From contig NC_089180.1 of NCBI RefSeq assembly GCF_947507565.1, positions 1,736,001 to 1,800,000 of the forward strand: 64,000 bases of DNA. Reading direction: 5' to 3'. Source of the DNA: Oscarella lobularis. Taxonomy: Eukaryota; Porifera; Homoscleromorpha; Homosclerophorida; Oscarellidae. Under the pieces are notes generated by a model. It saw only the letters and a list, made by a program, of their open reading frames with translations. It was not told where the DNA came from and searched no databases. Below are positions 11,441 through 23,371 of this stretch, one piece after another. Made by a program: the position numbers and the translations under genes. The stretch's first letter is position 1. Each line of letters begins with the position of its first letter.

Positions 11441-12948
11441 ATGTCTCTCTTGAAGTATTTCGCTCGCGCTAGCCCTTCGTCTGCTTCGAGTACCCCGTCT
11501 CCAACGAAAAAAGCTTGCGTTGAACTCAGTGAAGAAGAAGCTGAGGCTGCCATTTATGAAAAGAGTGCGAAACCAAGTGACGACGAAATTTCTGACGCTG
11601 ACGACGAAATCTCTGATGCTGCGTCCGGCGAAGACAGCGATCAAGGTTCGCCGGACGTCTCCGCACGACCGCACACCAAGAGCACTCACTCCAAGAGCAC
11701 TAGTGCAAGCAGCAAGCATTCCAAAAGTTTTCATGTTGAATGGATCACTGGCCGTCCTTGGTTGCGCTACGATGCCGAAAGGCAAGGAATGATTTGCTTG
11801 TGGTGTAAGAAGTACGATAAGAAGCCGTATAACAGAACGACTTGGAATAAAGAGCCGTGCACGCGCCTGCGACTTGAGAGCGTAATTCGTCACGAGAAGT
11901 GCGCGGCTCACCGTGAATGTCTGAGACACGAGAAAGCTCAGGAGACAAACCGTATTATACCTGCTACAATTAATCCTGCTCTGCCATCAAAAGGTATGGA
12001 GCAGGCTTTTGCAAGCCTATACTTCCTTGCAAAGCAGAGAATACCCCACACGACAAACTTTGAGCCGTTACTCGATTTGCTTCAACTATTCGAAGTCAAC
12101 GTTAAGGAAGAAATTAGCATTGCTAGAAACGCTCTTTACACGAGTGACAGATCTATCCAGGAAATGATATTTGCCATATCAGAATCGATAGAAGATGAAA
12201 TCCTAAAGGAAATGAGAGAAAGCAAGCATTTCTCCATTATGATAGACGAGACGACAGACTGCACTATAACAGAACAGCTGGCTATTCATGGTCGTTTCTT
12301 AGATAAGTCTGGCGAGTTGAAGTGCCATTTCTTGAAAGTCATGGACTTACTACAACCGGGAGACGAAAGCAAAGATCAAGACCGACGGATAACTGCTAGC
12401 GCTGAAACAATTGCTGCCCGAGTGTTTGAGTTTTTGAGGCAAGCTAACCTAGACATCGGTAAACTCAGAGGCATTGGCACGGACGGGGCAGCAACAATGG
12501 TTGGTTGCCGGAAAGGCGTTGTTACAAGAATAAAAGAAGTTTCTCCGTCGGTGTTGGGCGTACATTGCGCCGCTCACAGACTTAACTTGGCCTCAACTCA
12601 AGCGGGAAAATCAGTTCCGTACGTCAAAATTTTCTCTCGTATTCTTCGTCAAATATTTGACTTCTTCGATAATAGTGCGGTTCGCACTGCAGGATTGCAG
12701 GCTGTCCAGTCTCTGTTACGTGAAAAGGGCCGCCTGATTGCTCCATGCGAGACAAGGTGGTTGAGGATGTTGAACGCACTTTTTCACAACTTAAGATTAT
12801 AAAAACGCGTGTTCGGAATCGTATGCTTGAGAAAACGCTCGACAGCCTTTTGCGAATAGCGATCGAGGGTCCAAAGTTAGAAGAATTCGACGCGAAGAGA
12901 GCTGTGGATATCTGGGCGAAGAAAAAGAAGAGACGAATTTCTAGAAAG
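11441..12948 (+). CDS. hAT transposase, internally deleted
   Basis: The first open frame (11441-12802, 453 residues) has an acidic N-terminus, a BED/TTF-like zinc finger (CLWCKKYDKKPYN, then RHEKCAAH), and the hAT catalytic core: FSIMIDETTDC, GIGTDGAATMVGC and VHCAAHRLNLA. It reaches PCETRWL and then runs out of frame. The overlapping second frame (12745-12951) begins with FSQLKIIKTRVRNRMLEKTL and RIAIEGP, the C-terminal hAT dimerisation region. The roughly 200 residues that normally separate these motifs are missing, so an internal, frame-shifting deletion is centred near 12760. The element can no longer transpose by itself. Confidence 0.85.
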
Positions 12949-13088
12949 TAGATTACCATTAGGACAATAGTCGATTGTAGTCACTAGTACTGTCAGTGCA
13001 TATAATATGTTACACCTAAAAATTCTCCCAGAATGCAGGAAAATGGACTTTGCTAGCCACGCCCCCCAAAAAATTTTTAGGAACCCAC

Positions 13089-13414
13089 ACTCTTAATATC
13101 CTGCGCAGAACACTGAAAAAGGTGCGTAGAAATCCTAAAGTCTCGTCGAACGCCCTTCGTTCGAATCCCGCAGCCGTTCGAAAGGCGCGCGTTCGATTTC
13201 CGCGAAGGAAACGCTCGCGGCGCTCTCGAGGGGGAAGTAAACTCACCGATTCGATTCGAACCCGGGTGCGATCGTTTGTCGACTTGTCGCGTCGTTCGGG
13301 CACTGTTCGTTGCCACCATGTTGCCACAAAGGTGTGCGGGGGGAGCGACCAGTTGTACAGTAGTTTATACGGGTTTCGTGTGACGTAGGGCCTTTTAGTG
13401 CCCTGACGTATATA
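13089..13414. other. intergenic upstream of MESD
   Basis: CG-rich sequence leading to a TATATAA-like stretch just before the MESD start (13408-13414), a possible core promoter. The B-box-like string near 13250 lacks a matching A box or cloverleaf. Confidence 0.3.
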
Positions 13415-14045
13415 ATGACTTTCGTTTTCGTTCGCTTTCTCGTCCTCATCTCGCTCTTATCCGTCGCGAAAGAGAAGTCCCAAACAGAAAAGATTTTAAC
13501 CGACTACACGGACGAGGAAATAGACCAGCTTTTCGATAAGTGGGAGGTACTTGCAGACGAATCCGGGACACTCTAAACCGGATATCGATTTTTCTCTGCA
13601 GGAAAACGAAGATGAAAAAGACCCGGACGATTACGCTCATCTGAAACCGCCAAAACAACCGAACGTCCAGTTCGATCTATCAAAACCGATTTCAAACGTC
13701 GATGACATGCTAAAACAATCTAAGAAAGGTCGCCGACACCACGTGATCGCGCGCGCGGGGCAGTCCTCTCTTTTCAACGCAAATATTCACACCCAACGCT
13801 ATATGTTGGATGATATACGGGCTATATTTGTTATACAGGACGGAAGTGTCGCTTGGGACGTGAAAGATTTTTTAATTACGCAGGAAGACTGTAGGAGCGT
13901 TGAGTTAGAGCAGAAGACCTATTGGGGGCCCGGTGCCTCGGCGGAGGAGAGACGCGAGAAGGAGGCCAAGACGAAGAAGGAGGAAGAGGTGAAGGAGAAC
14001 GCGTTTAAGAAAATGGCTGAAATGCAAGGCAAACAAGAATTGTAA
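13415..14045 (+). CDS. MESD: LRP chaperone MESD (boca)
   Basis: MESD is an ER chaperone that folds the beta-propellers of LRP5/6 and related receptors for Wnt signalling. Exon 1 (13415-13546) encodes a signal peptide, MTFVFVRFLVLISLLSVA, then YTDEEIDQLFDKWE. A 55-base intron follows, then exon 2 (13602-14045) with LSKPISNVDDMLKQSKKGR, SSLFNANIHTQRYM, RAIFVIQDGSVAWDVKDFL and a Lys/Glu-rich tail. The protein ends KQEL, a KDEL-like ER retrieval signal. Compared with other MESDs, about 20 residues (the TLMMFVTVSG strand through the TEEIT helix) are replaced by HHVIARAG, so part of the central fold is missing or lies in an unrecognised alternative exon. Confidence 0.88.
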
Positions 14046-14184
14046 TGCGAAATGATTTTTTGTTGGATTAAATACTGTGCAATGTGAGTTTGCACGTGGC
14101 ATACGGGGTGTGATATCGAGGCAGATTTTTTTGTTGAGCTCCGAAATCCGTTCGAATCCACGCTTTGCTTCTCCGCGTCTACCT

Positions 14185-15753
14185 ATGGCATCGATTAAAC
14201 GCCAGCGAGCCGAAGAAGGCGAAGCGAGCGCGCCGGCGCCCGTTTTTCCGACGCCTCGCTTTCCCCGGCCCCCAACCCCATCCGGCGATGACAGGACGCT
14301 CGTTCGAGTCGCTTCCGAGCGAAGTCGGCATAGCGCAATACCAGGCGCCTCAAATCGGCTCGCAACCGTTCTCGTAAGCCTTCCAGCGCTAGCTGGGACC
14401 CCTCGCGTTGCCTCGCAACGAAAATTTCTCTCAGCGTGTCGCAACCGAGTCTTCCGCGCGCACAATCGGCCGCCGCGCACCACCACCCGCACGCGCACGT
14501 AAGAAAAAGACCGTCGCGAAGTAAATAAAAGCGAAAATGTTCCTTCTTTCGTTAGTTGTTATTGACGCCGTCATTTCAGTCTGCGCAAGCGCAGGCGTCC
14601 ACTCAGCCGGCTCCCCAGCAACAATTTCAAAGACTCAAACTCAAATTCGAAGACGCTCTCTCCTATCTGCATCAAGTCGAACTCCAATTCGGCAATCAAC
14701 CACAAGTCTACAACGATTTCTTAGACATCATGAAAGAATTCAAGTCGCAGAGGTATTTATCAATGGATTAATTGTATCAGTATTGATACTCCTGGTGTGA
14801 TTGGCTGTGTGAGTAGACACCCGGATATAATAATGGGTTCCAATACTTTTCTTCCTCCTGGCTATAAAATCGAAGTTATACCCAATGAGCCAATACAAGT
14901 AGTAATGAAAGAAAACATCCAAAATCCGTACCTATCTTTATTTAATCTGATCAGGTGATCACTATGTCATCGGTTCTGTCTAAACAGCAACTACCATTGC
15001 AACAACTACAAACGTCATCGGCTCCAGCCTCTCAGCCAACACAACCTGTTCAACAGGTTTCTGCTAGTGGGGGAACGGGTTCCGTGGGCGTGGCTACTGG
15101 AGGGGGCGTTTCCATTGCTCAAATGGGTTATAACGCGCTTTCTGTGGCTGCGACGCAAGCCATTCTTCATCCTCAGCCCGCTCAGCAGCTAATTGAATTC
15201 AATCACGCAATTAATTACGTCAATAAGATTAAGGCGGGTGGGCGTGGACGATTAGATTAAATCTTATTATTTATTTATTTAGAATCGTTTTCAAGCGAGA
15301 CCTGAGACGTATAAGGCGTTCTTGGAGATTCTGCATACATATCAAAAGGAGCAGAGAACGTGGAGAGACGTCATTAATATCAATAATTAGAATGAGGTAT
15401 TAATCTTATTGATTTCATAAGGGAACCGGAAACAGAAAGTTGTCCAAAAGCGAAGTAGGAATCATATAGAATATTTTCATTTTTAATTGTTTATTTTTTA
15501 GGTGTATCATCAAGTAGCTAAATTGTTTCACAACAAAGAGGATCTTCTTCAAGAATTCGGGCAATTTCTTCCGGAAGCGACTGCTCAAATGACTGCTCGA
15601 TTGCAACAGCAACAGCAACAACAATCCTCACCCGGAAGTGCTCCAAGCAAGCCAATGACGTCATCCGCAACGAATCTTGGATTACTCCTGGGTCAAGCTG
15701 CTACACAGCAGAGAGCAAAAACTGCAACCGGGGGGGAAATCAATACGGATTAA
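14185..15753 (+). CDS. SIN3A: SIN3 corepressor, N-terminal part (PAH1 and PAH2)
   Basis: SIN3 is the scaffold of the Sin3-HDAC corepressor. Exon 1 (14185-14373) starts [12 protein letters not shown], like the basic SIN3 N-terminus. Exons 2 and 3 (14580-14752, 14781-14898) carry PAH1: [52 protein letters not shown]; about four residues (the LFKG turn) are lost. Exon 4 (14955-15233) leads into PAH2 ([13 protein letters not shown]), and exons 5 and 6 (from 15283 and 15502) give [15 protein letters not shown] and [19 protein letters not shown]. The exon 4 donor appears to be GC rather than GT. A TAG at 15388-15390 is avoided only if the weak donor GTCATT at 15370 is used. The frame ends soon after PAH2; PAH3, the HDAC-interaction domain and PAH4 (about 900 residues) are absent. 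Confidence 0.85.
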
Positions 15754-15923
15754 AATTATTAGTTAAAGTTTTTTTATTAGTTTCTTCTAAGCCTAGAAGT
15801 GCGTTCAAGAGAGAAAGCATATTATATATAGGTGGTAGAGGCGAAGATGGCAGTTAGTTTAAACGTAGGGAAAAAACGCGAGAATTTCGGTAAAGGGCCA
15901 CCAGTCGGCGTACCCCATTTTGC

Positions 15924-16203
15924 TCTTACTCGCTTTCTAGTGCCTGCTTCTCGTCTCAGAGGTATCCGTTGCGAATGGAACGGCTGAATTAGCTGATTCA
16001 CGACGGTGGAATCCTCAAAGAGACCCCACTACGGTCTTTCGACGCAATCCCTCCAGTTTCCCACTTCGAAGTAAACGCCTGTCGTCTTCGCATTCGGCTG
16101 CAAACCCGAACAGAGCTCAAACGGCCGCTAAAAACGCTAACGAACTTAACGTCGACTGTGACTGCGCGAGGCTGCGTCACGCTCACGCGCCGCGCGCGGT
16201 CTA
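15924..16203 (+). other. possible secreted-protein N-terminal exon, interrupted
   Basis: One frame reads ILLLLAF, a TAG, then CLLLVSEVSVANGTAEL and about 70 further residues ending LRHAHAPRAV before TAA. It resembles a signal peptide and mature start, with the stop falling inside the hydrophobic core. I recognise no family, and no initiator is clear. Confidence 0.2.
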
Positions 16204-16306
16204 ATCCGCATAACTATCCGCATGACGTACATGTTTAGAACCCCAATACATCACCACACCAAACAAAAACTAGCCAATATCGAAAATTATTTATTAAATT
16301 TTCTCA

Positions 16307-18190
16307 CCAACATGGCAGCATAGTTCTCTAGATAAATCGATAGGGCCGCCTCGACGGCGCCACCGCCGGCAACGAACGACTTTGACTCGATGACGCGACG
16401 CACAACGCAGAGCGCGTCGTGAAGCGACCGTTCCATCTCGTCGACCATGAAATCGTTGGCACCGCGGAGAATCACGGAAGCGGCACTATGAGCCTTGTGA
16501 GTCTAGGGAAAGCAGAGTCTCTCTCTCTATGTCTATGTTTATGCAGTAAAGAGCGTCTTGCTCTCTCTCTCTCTCTCTCTTAGAGACTTCTAAGTGTTGG
16601 ACTCTATACTAGGCTTGCTTACTTTTTGATGAGTATGAGCTCGTCGTCGCATACTCTCTCCTGTACCACTTCTTCCGCTTCTCCGAGAAACGAACTATCG
16701 AACGAATTCTCGCCTTCTAAATTCGCTAGAGTGGATACGAGTTGACCTAGAAAAAAAACACCATTAGGTTTCATTTAATTAATTAATTAATTATTTATTT
16801 TCCGAACCCTGGGTTGCCCTAGCGATTCTCTTCAAATACGCCTTCTTGCATCGACGCACGGCCATCGCTCCCGCTTCGACGAAATACTTCAAGCAGAGAT
16901 CGTCGATTCCGCCCGTCGTCAAGACGACGTTGGCACCGGTACCCAATATCTTCTCGATCTTCTCCTTCGTTATGTCGGCCTCGCGCTTGCGTATCCCTTC
17001 CAACTTCTCCGGATCCTCGACGACGACTTGAACGTCGAAAGCCATTTTCGATTTTTGAAGATTGAAATCGATGCAGGCGATCTTCGGCGACGCGACGCGC
17101 TTCACCAAAGCTACGGGGAGACACGCAGTTAAAATAAATAAATAAATAAATAAATAAAATAAATAAATATTTGATATTACCTTGGGAAGCGACTGTGCAA
17201 TTGAGCGCGTATCCGTTCACGAGTACGCTCTCCTGGGCGCTCGCGCCGTGCGCCTTTAGGACGTCGATCGATTTGATTGGACAATGCACCTCGCCTTTCG
17301 CATTGGCGCGCTTCACGGCCAGACAAGCGTCGACGACTAGCTTCGAAAAAAATTCAGAATCACTAAGAGAAATAAATCAAAAAACGGAAAGCCAAAATTT
17401 CAATATTTCTTATTACTTTCCGATGAGCTTCGATGACATTGACGTCTTTGCCGCATTGATGAGACAGTCCTTGCCCAAGTCGTCCAAACTGACGGCCAAA
17501 TGATCTAGAATGTACTTGCAAGCCTCCCTATGGGGAGAATCTCGCATAGAAAACGCAACATTGAATATTCCACGACGAAACCTGCACGCGAGCCTATATC
17601 CGCTTATAATCGACGTAGGATGGATCTTAGTCTTGACCAGGTCCTCGGCATTCTTCAATAATTCGGCGGCAATAATTACCTAAAAAGAATAAATTAAAAA
17701 AAATAAGAGAGCCTTCATTTCTATTCTTACCACAGACGTCGTTCCGTCGCCGACCTCCTCGTCTTGCAATTGAGCCAATTCCACAAGCACTTTCGCGGCT
17801 GGATGCTCGACTTCGAGCAAATTTAGAATCGTCGCGCCATCGTTTTCACGTCCTAGAGACGATACGCGAGCTCGAAACGTTCGAGGGGACCCCCGACTTA
17901 CTCCGACGTCGTCGACGAGCATCTTATCGAGTCCCACTGGGCCTAGAGAGCTCTTCACGATGTTCGCGATCGACGAAGCGGCCATTACTGGAGATTTTTC
18001 GAAGGCGTCAGCTTTAGGATCTTCGCGGGTCGTGGAGAGCGTACCGTTTTGCGAGCGAACGCTATCGCCCGACGCTCTTTCGCCGCGAACGCTCAACAGT
18101 CCTTGCGAAAATACGGGTTTGCCCTGCGGAAATACGGGTTTGGGCATAAATACGTCATTTCGTGACGTAATCGCAAGTGCTTTATGGGCC
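16307..18190 (-). CDS. TCP1: T-complex protein 1 subunit alpha, 3' truncated
   Basis: CCT1 is one of eight subunits of the cytosolic TRiC/CCT chaperonin that folds actin and tubulin. Minus-strand exons give [36 protein letters not shown] (apical/ATP signature), [31 protein letters not shown] (catalytic GDGTT), [83 protein letters not shown] and [20 protein letters not shown]. The last exon ends at a GTGAGA donor at 16306, and the final 130-140 residues (the equatorial domain with the second ATP contacts) are absent; SIN3 sequence starts just beyond. The N-terminus carries a short repeat ([14 protein letters not shown]) not usual for CCT1. Introns are about 50-60 bases. Confidence 0.88.
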
Positions 18191-18377
18191 ATGTTTTTTC
18201 GGTGAAGCGACTGCGCATGCGTTGACAGCACGTGGATTTAATCCGATTTTAATCACCTACAAAAAATTGATTCGTAAAATGTTTACCAACCCCGTGCACC
18301 CCAGTTGCATGTATGGGCTTCAGTAGAATTTCTCGTTCGTTTGAGAGAGCCCGAAGGGATTCTTCCAGTTGAGTGCC

Positions 18378-18860
18378 CCTAATTAAGAAAATTAATTGTG
18401 ATAAACAAATGTAAAATAACCCTGTACCTATTGATAGTGTTCCTCCAATTTCCCTTCCTTCTTCCTTGTCGACCCCTCTTCCGTCTTGTGCGCGTCCTGT
18501 ATCCTTCTCCTGCATCCTCGCTCCATCCCATTGAGTGTTCCTAAATAAAAGAAATGAAGTGTGATAAATAAATGTAAAATAACCCTGTACCTGTTGATAG
18601 TCTTCCTCTAATTTCCTCTCCCTCTTCCAAGTCGATCCCTTTCCTTCCCTGTGCGTGGCCTTTGTCCTTCTCTTGCATCCTCCCTCATTCCATCCCGTTG
18701 AGTGTTCCTGAATAAAAGAAATAAAGTGTGATAAACATATGCAAAATAACTCTGTACCTATTGATAGTCTTCCTCCACTTGCCCCTCCTTCTTCCTTGTC
18801 AATCCCTTTCCGTTCCTGTGCGTGTCTTCTGTCCTCTTCTCTTCCTTCCAAGTGAGCTCC
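18378..18860. repeat. pyrimidine-rich tandem repeat, about 165-base units, locus 1
   Basis: Three imperfect units begin near 18378, 18541 and 18711. Each starts with an AT-rich stretch (GTGTGATAAA..AAATGTAAAATAA), then CTGTACCT(A/G)TTGATAGT, then a long CT-rich tract. A fourth, shorter unit begins at 18858. The same architecture recurs at 56080-56460. Confidence 0.7.
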
Positions 18861-19860
18861 CTAGATAAAAAGAGAGTAAAAAATTATCCAAAAACAAACC
18901 GATACCTTATGCTAACTTCCGCTCGACCTCCTTCCTATATAAAACACAAAAAACAAAGCCCCTTTAACACATAAAACTACGAGGCACTTATCTGATAGAA
19001 CCCCTGGAATGAGCCCCCACCGGTAGAATAACACTAAAACAATGAGAAAGAAAACAATAAATAATTCTGCACAACATATTTGGGCAGACCTCCTTGTTTA
19101 AAAAATCCCCCCCCCCCCCCCCCCCCCCCCAAAAGAAGAAAAAATAAGTAACTCTATCTACGCACCTAAAGGAACCTCCCCCCTAAAAAATTACACGAAA
19201 GAGATGAGTTCGCGTAGAAACGAAAAGAAAACCATGTACAGGAACACGATTAAAACCTAACCGCGTAATATACGACGCTCGACACCCCATGGATCACGGG
19301 AAAAACGCGGTTCTCGAGGCCCCAGTTTCCATCGCGCAGCGTTAACGGCCTCTCAAACACGCTCCAAACCTCGCCGCGAAACGGCTAAACCCCTAAAACC
19401 GCGTAAGGAACAGAGGAGAGATGTAGTAGAATCCTTCGAACGTGTATGAGGCCCAGAAACCGCAACGCGCAGGGTGAAACGACACGCGAATACACAACCT
19501 ACCTTTCGCGACAATCGATCTTTGCCTCTCTCGTCCCCTTCGCTTTATTTGAAGCCGTTTTGAAGCAATGACTGAAAGCACTGTCCCGTATACATGTAAC
19601 CCGGATAATCACCACGCGAAATTACTCATGCAAAATGCACGAACCGTCAAATACCTTCAGCATGCTCTCTCCTATTACAATAACTAGCGTAACAACAGCC
19701 CAAGACTCATGAAGACAGAAAAGCTGATATACCAAAAACAGCGATTATATGACGTCAAATCCCAAATACGCCCACCAGACCCTACACCCAAATTAAACTG
19801 CTTAAAATTCTCTAACGGACTGGAGTAAAACAATTGTCAATTCCCCTTATCTACTATATA
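18861..19860. other. repeat-flanking region with conserved terminal block and C tract
   Basis: At 18990-19012 a block with ACTTATCTGATAGAACCCCT closes the tandem repeat and is also found at 56521-56540. A run of 24 C bases lies at 19107-19130. The remainder to 19860 has no gene I can support. Confidence 0.5.
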
Positions 19861-19900
19861 GGGTTAGGGGTATAAGTTGACGGTTTCGGAAAACACGAAA

Positions 19901-20614
19901 TTAATGGAGCCGACCACCGCAGTTGTACGGGTGGAGCCCGTATAACGAAGGAGGGAGGCTCTCTCAAACGTGATCTTAGGACCTGAAGTGTCTGTCTGTA
20001 TGTCTGTTCGTCACGCTCGGTATTGTGACGTAACTTAAAAGCCCGTTTTTTCGTACAGCGCATGCGCGACAAAGGGCTCAAAACGGTGCCCCAAAAAAGG
20101 CGATTTACGACGCGAATAAAGCGTTTTTTCTTTCATAAACGGAAAAAATGCTTAGAAACCCTTATTTCCAATTGATCTGTGCTATTTTCCGTGTTATAAA
20201 TGCCCTGAGAAACCGAAACGACAGTTTTGATTGTCACGCTCTGACGTCACAATCAAAAGTATCCACTCATGCCGTATGTGCGTGGGTATGTACGCGTGTA
20301 CGGGTAACAGGAAATATGACCCGTACACATGCATAGGTCCCCCTCAAATACAGAATACAGAGCACATTATCAAATACACTACGTCAGAAAAGCGCCTAAT
20401 TAGGAAAACATTGCAATCATGCAAGTATTTACAGTATGTACGTAGGAGTGAGCTGTAGTAGCTAACGGCTGTAAGGACCACGTGAATATGTGACAACATA
20501 AAAAATTATGACGTCACACTATGGTATGCACTCTCGTACGGTAAGCGGTGGGAGGCTCTGCATGATGGCAACACGGTGAACACCGGGCCATCATTCTCTA
20601 GTAATAATAAATAG
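19901..20614 (-). repeat. hairpin-ended (CAGA)n repeat, copy B (inverted)
   Basis: Reverse-complement copy of the element at 9993-11403. Its tail hairpin and GGTGGTCGGCTCCATTA end are at 19901-19945, the shortened CAGA run is at about 19987-20011, and the head hairpin with ACTAGAGAATGATGGCCCGG is at 20560-20614. It lacks the MITE; at the equivalent site (20375-20381) it reads TA-CAC-TA. About 8.5 kb separates the two copies. Confidence 0.75.
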
Positions 20615-21410
20615 AGACTACATCTAATGACGTCACACACACAACCATAGATAGAGCTCTAAAATTTCTTTCGAATGATCTGACTCTGTACACTATTTTG
20701 GAGCTAAAAGGGGGGTGGGCGCTTGCTCGGGTGTACTGTAGGCGTTTACTCGGTAGTTTACGCGTGTACGGGCGCGTCGACGAAGAACGCCCAGAGCGCC
20801 TTCGATCCGAGAACGTCGTTATGATCTAGATCGCCGATGAGTGAAAGACCATCGAGCTCGAGGCGCGTTAACTCGTAAGGCGTCTGACAAGTCCCGTATA
20901 CTCGGAGCGCGGGTGTTTTTCTTAATTCATAATTGGCTCGAAAGAAAAGCAAGGCTTCAATATTTTTCGTTCACTTTCTCTTTACTTTCGGAAAGGGATG
21001 TACTACCGCTGTGAAATCATGACTTATTCATGGCAGATCAATTAGTAGCAAGTTTGGGTTTCTTTATTTTTGCGCTTCAGATATAGCCCGTATGTTTTTA
21101 TTGCGGGGGTGCAGGTTCCCACGCGAAAACGGAGGTCTTTAGCGTCAAATAGCGTTCCAAAAATGAAGGAAACGTTGCGCTGCCACGTGCCGTTCAGCTG
21201 CAGCACCCGTATGAAGACCAAAAGGGTCTTTTAGACGCACACGTTCTCCGTTTTTACCCCACAGCGCTTGCGCAGCTAGAAAACGGCCCCCAATCGAAAT
21301 GAAATACTCGAAGCTAGGTCTTTTCTCGCATGCGCGACCACGCCCCTCCCAAGAAAATCGAAGCGGCTTCGATCTCGACTTCTCGCGGATCTAACCTCGA
21401 AACCATCTCC
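20615..21410. other. intergenic, weak coding signals only
   Basis: A minus-strand frame (20758-20952) reads RLELDGLSLIGDLDHNDVLG and SKALWAFFVDAP and could be an exon, but has no recognised relative. Otherwise nothing is supported. Confidence 0.25.
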
Positions 21411-21419
21411 CCAAACAGA

Positions 21420-21682
21420 CGGATCCCGACGAAATCGACTTGTCATCGAGCCTTCTCAACCCGGATGCGTGCGGCCTTCTCCTCGACGCCGTCGATCGAC
21501 GACGAAGCGCCGTCGTCGTTCGTCGAACCCGGCTCGCGAAACGATCGAACTCGATCACAATTACGCGCGACAAGGCGACGCGACGACGCAATTTCATCTC
21601 GCCGACGACGACGTTCTCGCTCTCTGCGACGGCGTAGAGTCGACGAAAGTCGCCTACAACGGCGGCGAACAGCCGGACTTCG
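21420..21682 (+). CDS. possible acidic-protein exon, unrecognised
   Basis: A CG-rich segment between an acceptor (CCCAAACAG, ending 21420) and a donor (GTAAGA near 21683). Plausible coding alternates between frames: DEIDLSSSLLNPDACGLLL, then DDEAPSSFVEPGSRND, then ELDHNYARQGDATTQFHLAD and DDVLALCDGVES. If all three belong together there are at least two small indels; only the last frame reaches the donor. The function is unknown. Confidence 0.3.
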
Positions 21683-21772
21683 GTAAGACACGCCTACGGA
21701 AGTCTTTATGTTTTGACTTGGACACGCCCTCGCGTACCTATATTGTTTAGGATACGAAGGGAAATCGCTTTT

Positions 21773-23227
<1,455 letters not shown>

Positions 23228-23371
23228 GATTTCGCAGCGACGAGACAAAGGTGTTGTACTGTGGTGTACGGGGGTTTTAACGAGATCACGTGCCGTCAGC
23301 CCCACGTGATTTCCGGGGATCTCATTTCAACTCTCTCTCGAAAAGTGGCGAATGTAGCTCGTAACTTTCTT
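23228..23371. promoter_or_regulatory. bidirectional promoter with two CACGTG E-boxes
   Basis: The 144 bases between the divergent start codons of RagA and the protrudin-like gene hold two palindromic CACGTG sites at 23287-23292 and 23303-23308, 16 bases apart. CACGTG is the core of the MiT/TFE (CLEAR) site and of Myc/Max and USF sites. Which factor binds is inference. Confidence 0.5.

Larger units (their letters stand above)
9832..13088 (+). mobile_element. hAT DNA transposon, internally deleted, with nested insertions
   Basis: A hAT-type transposase lies at 11441-12948. A plausible left end is CAGGGTTCTGCCC at 9832, followed by G-rich sequence. On the right, C-rich sequence typical of this hAT group runs to GGAACCC near 13086. 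The end sequences agree only over about six bases and I see no clear 8-base target duplication, so the boundaries are tentative. A hairpin-ended element (9993-11403) sits between the left end and the coding region, and that element itself contains a Tc1/mariner-like MITE. Confidence 0.5.

Noticed and set aside
13245-13275. tRNA gene suggested by a GGTTCGAATC-like B box (minus strand)
   Set aside because: No A box at proper distance and no cloverleaf arms.
18249-18851. 200-residue minus-strand frame (EGRE/KGIDKEEG repeats)
   Set aside because: It is the reverse reading of the pyrimidine-rich tandem units, with no conserved start or domain.
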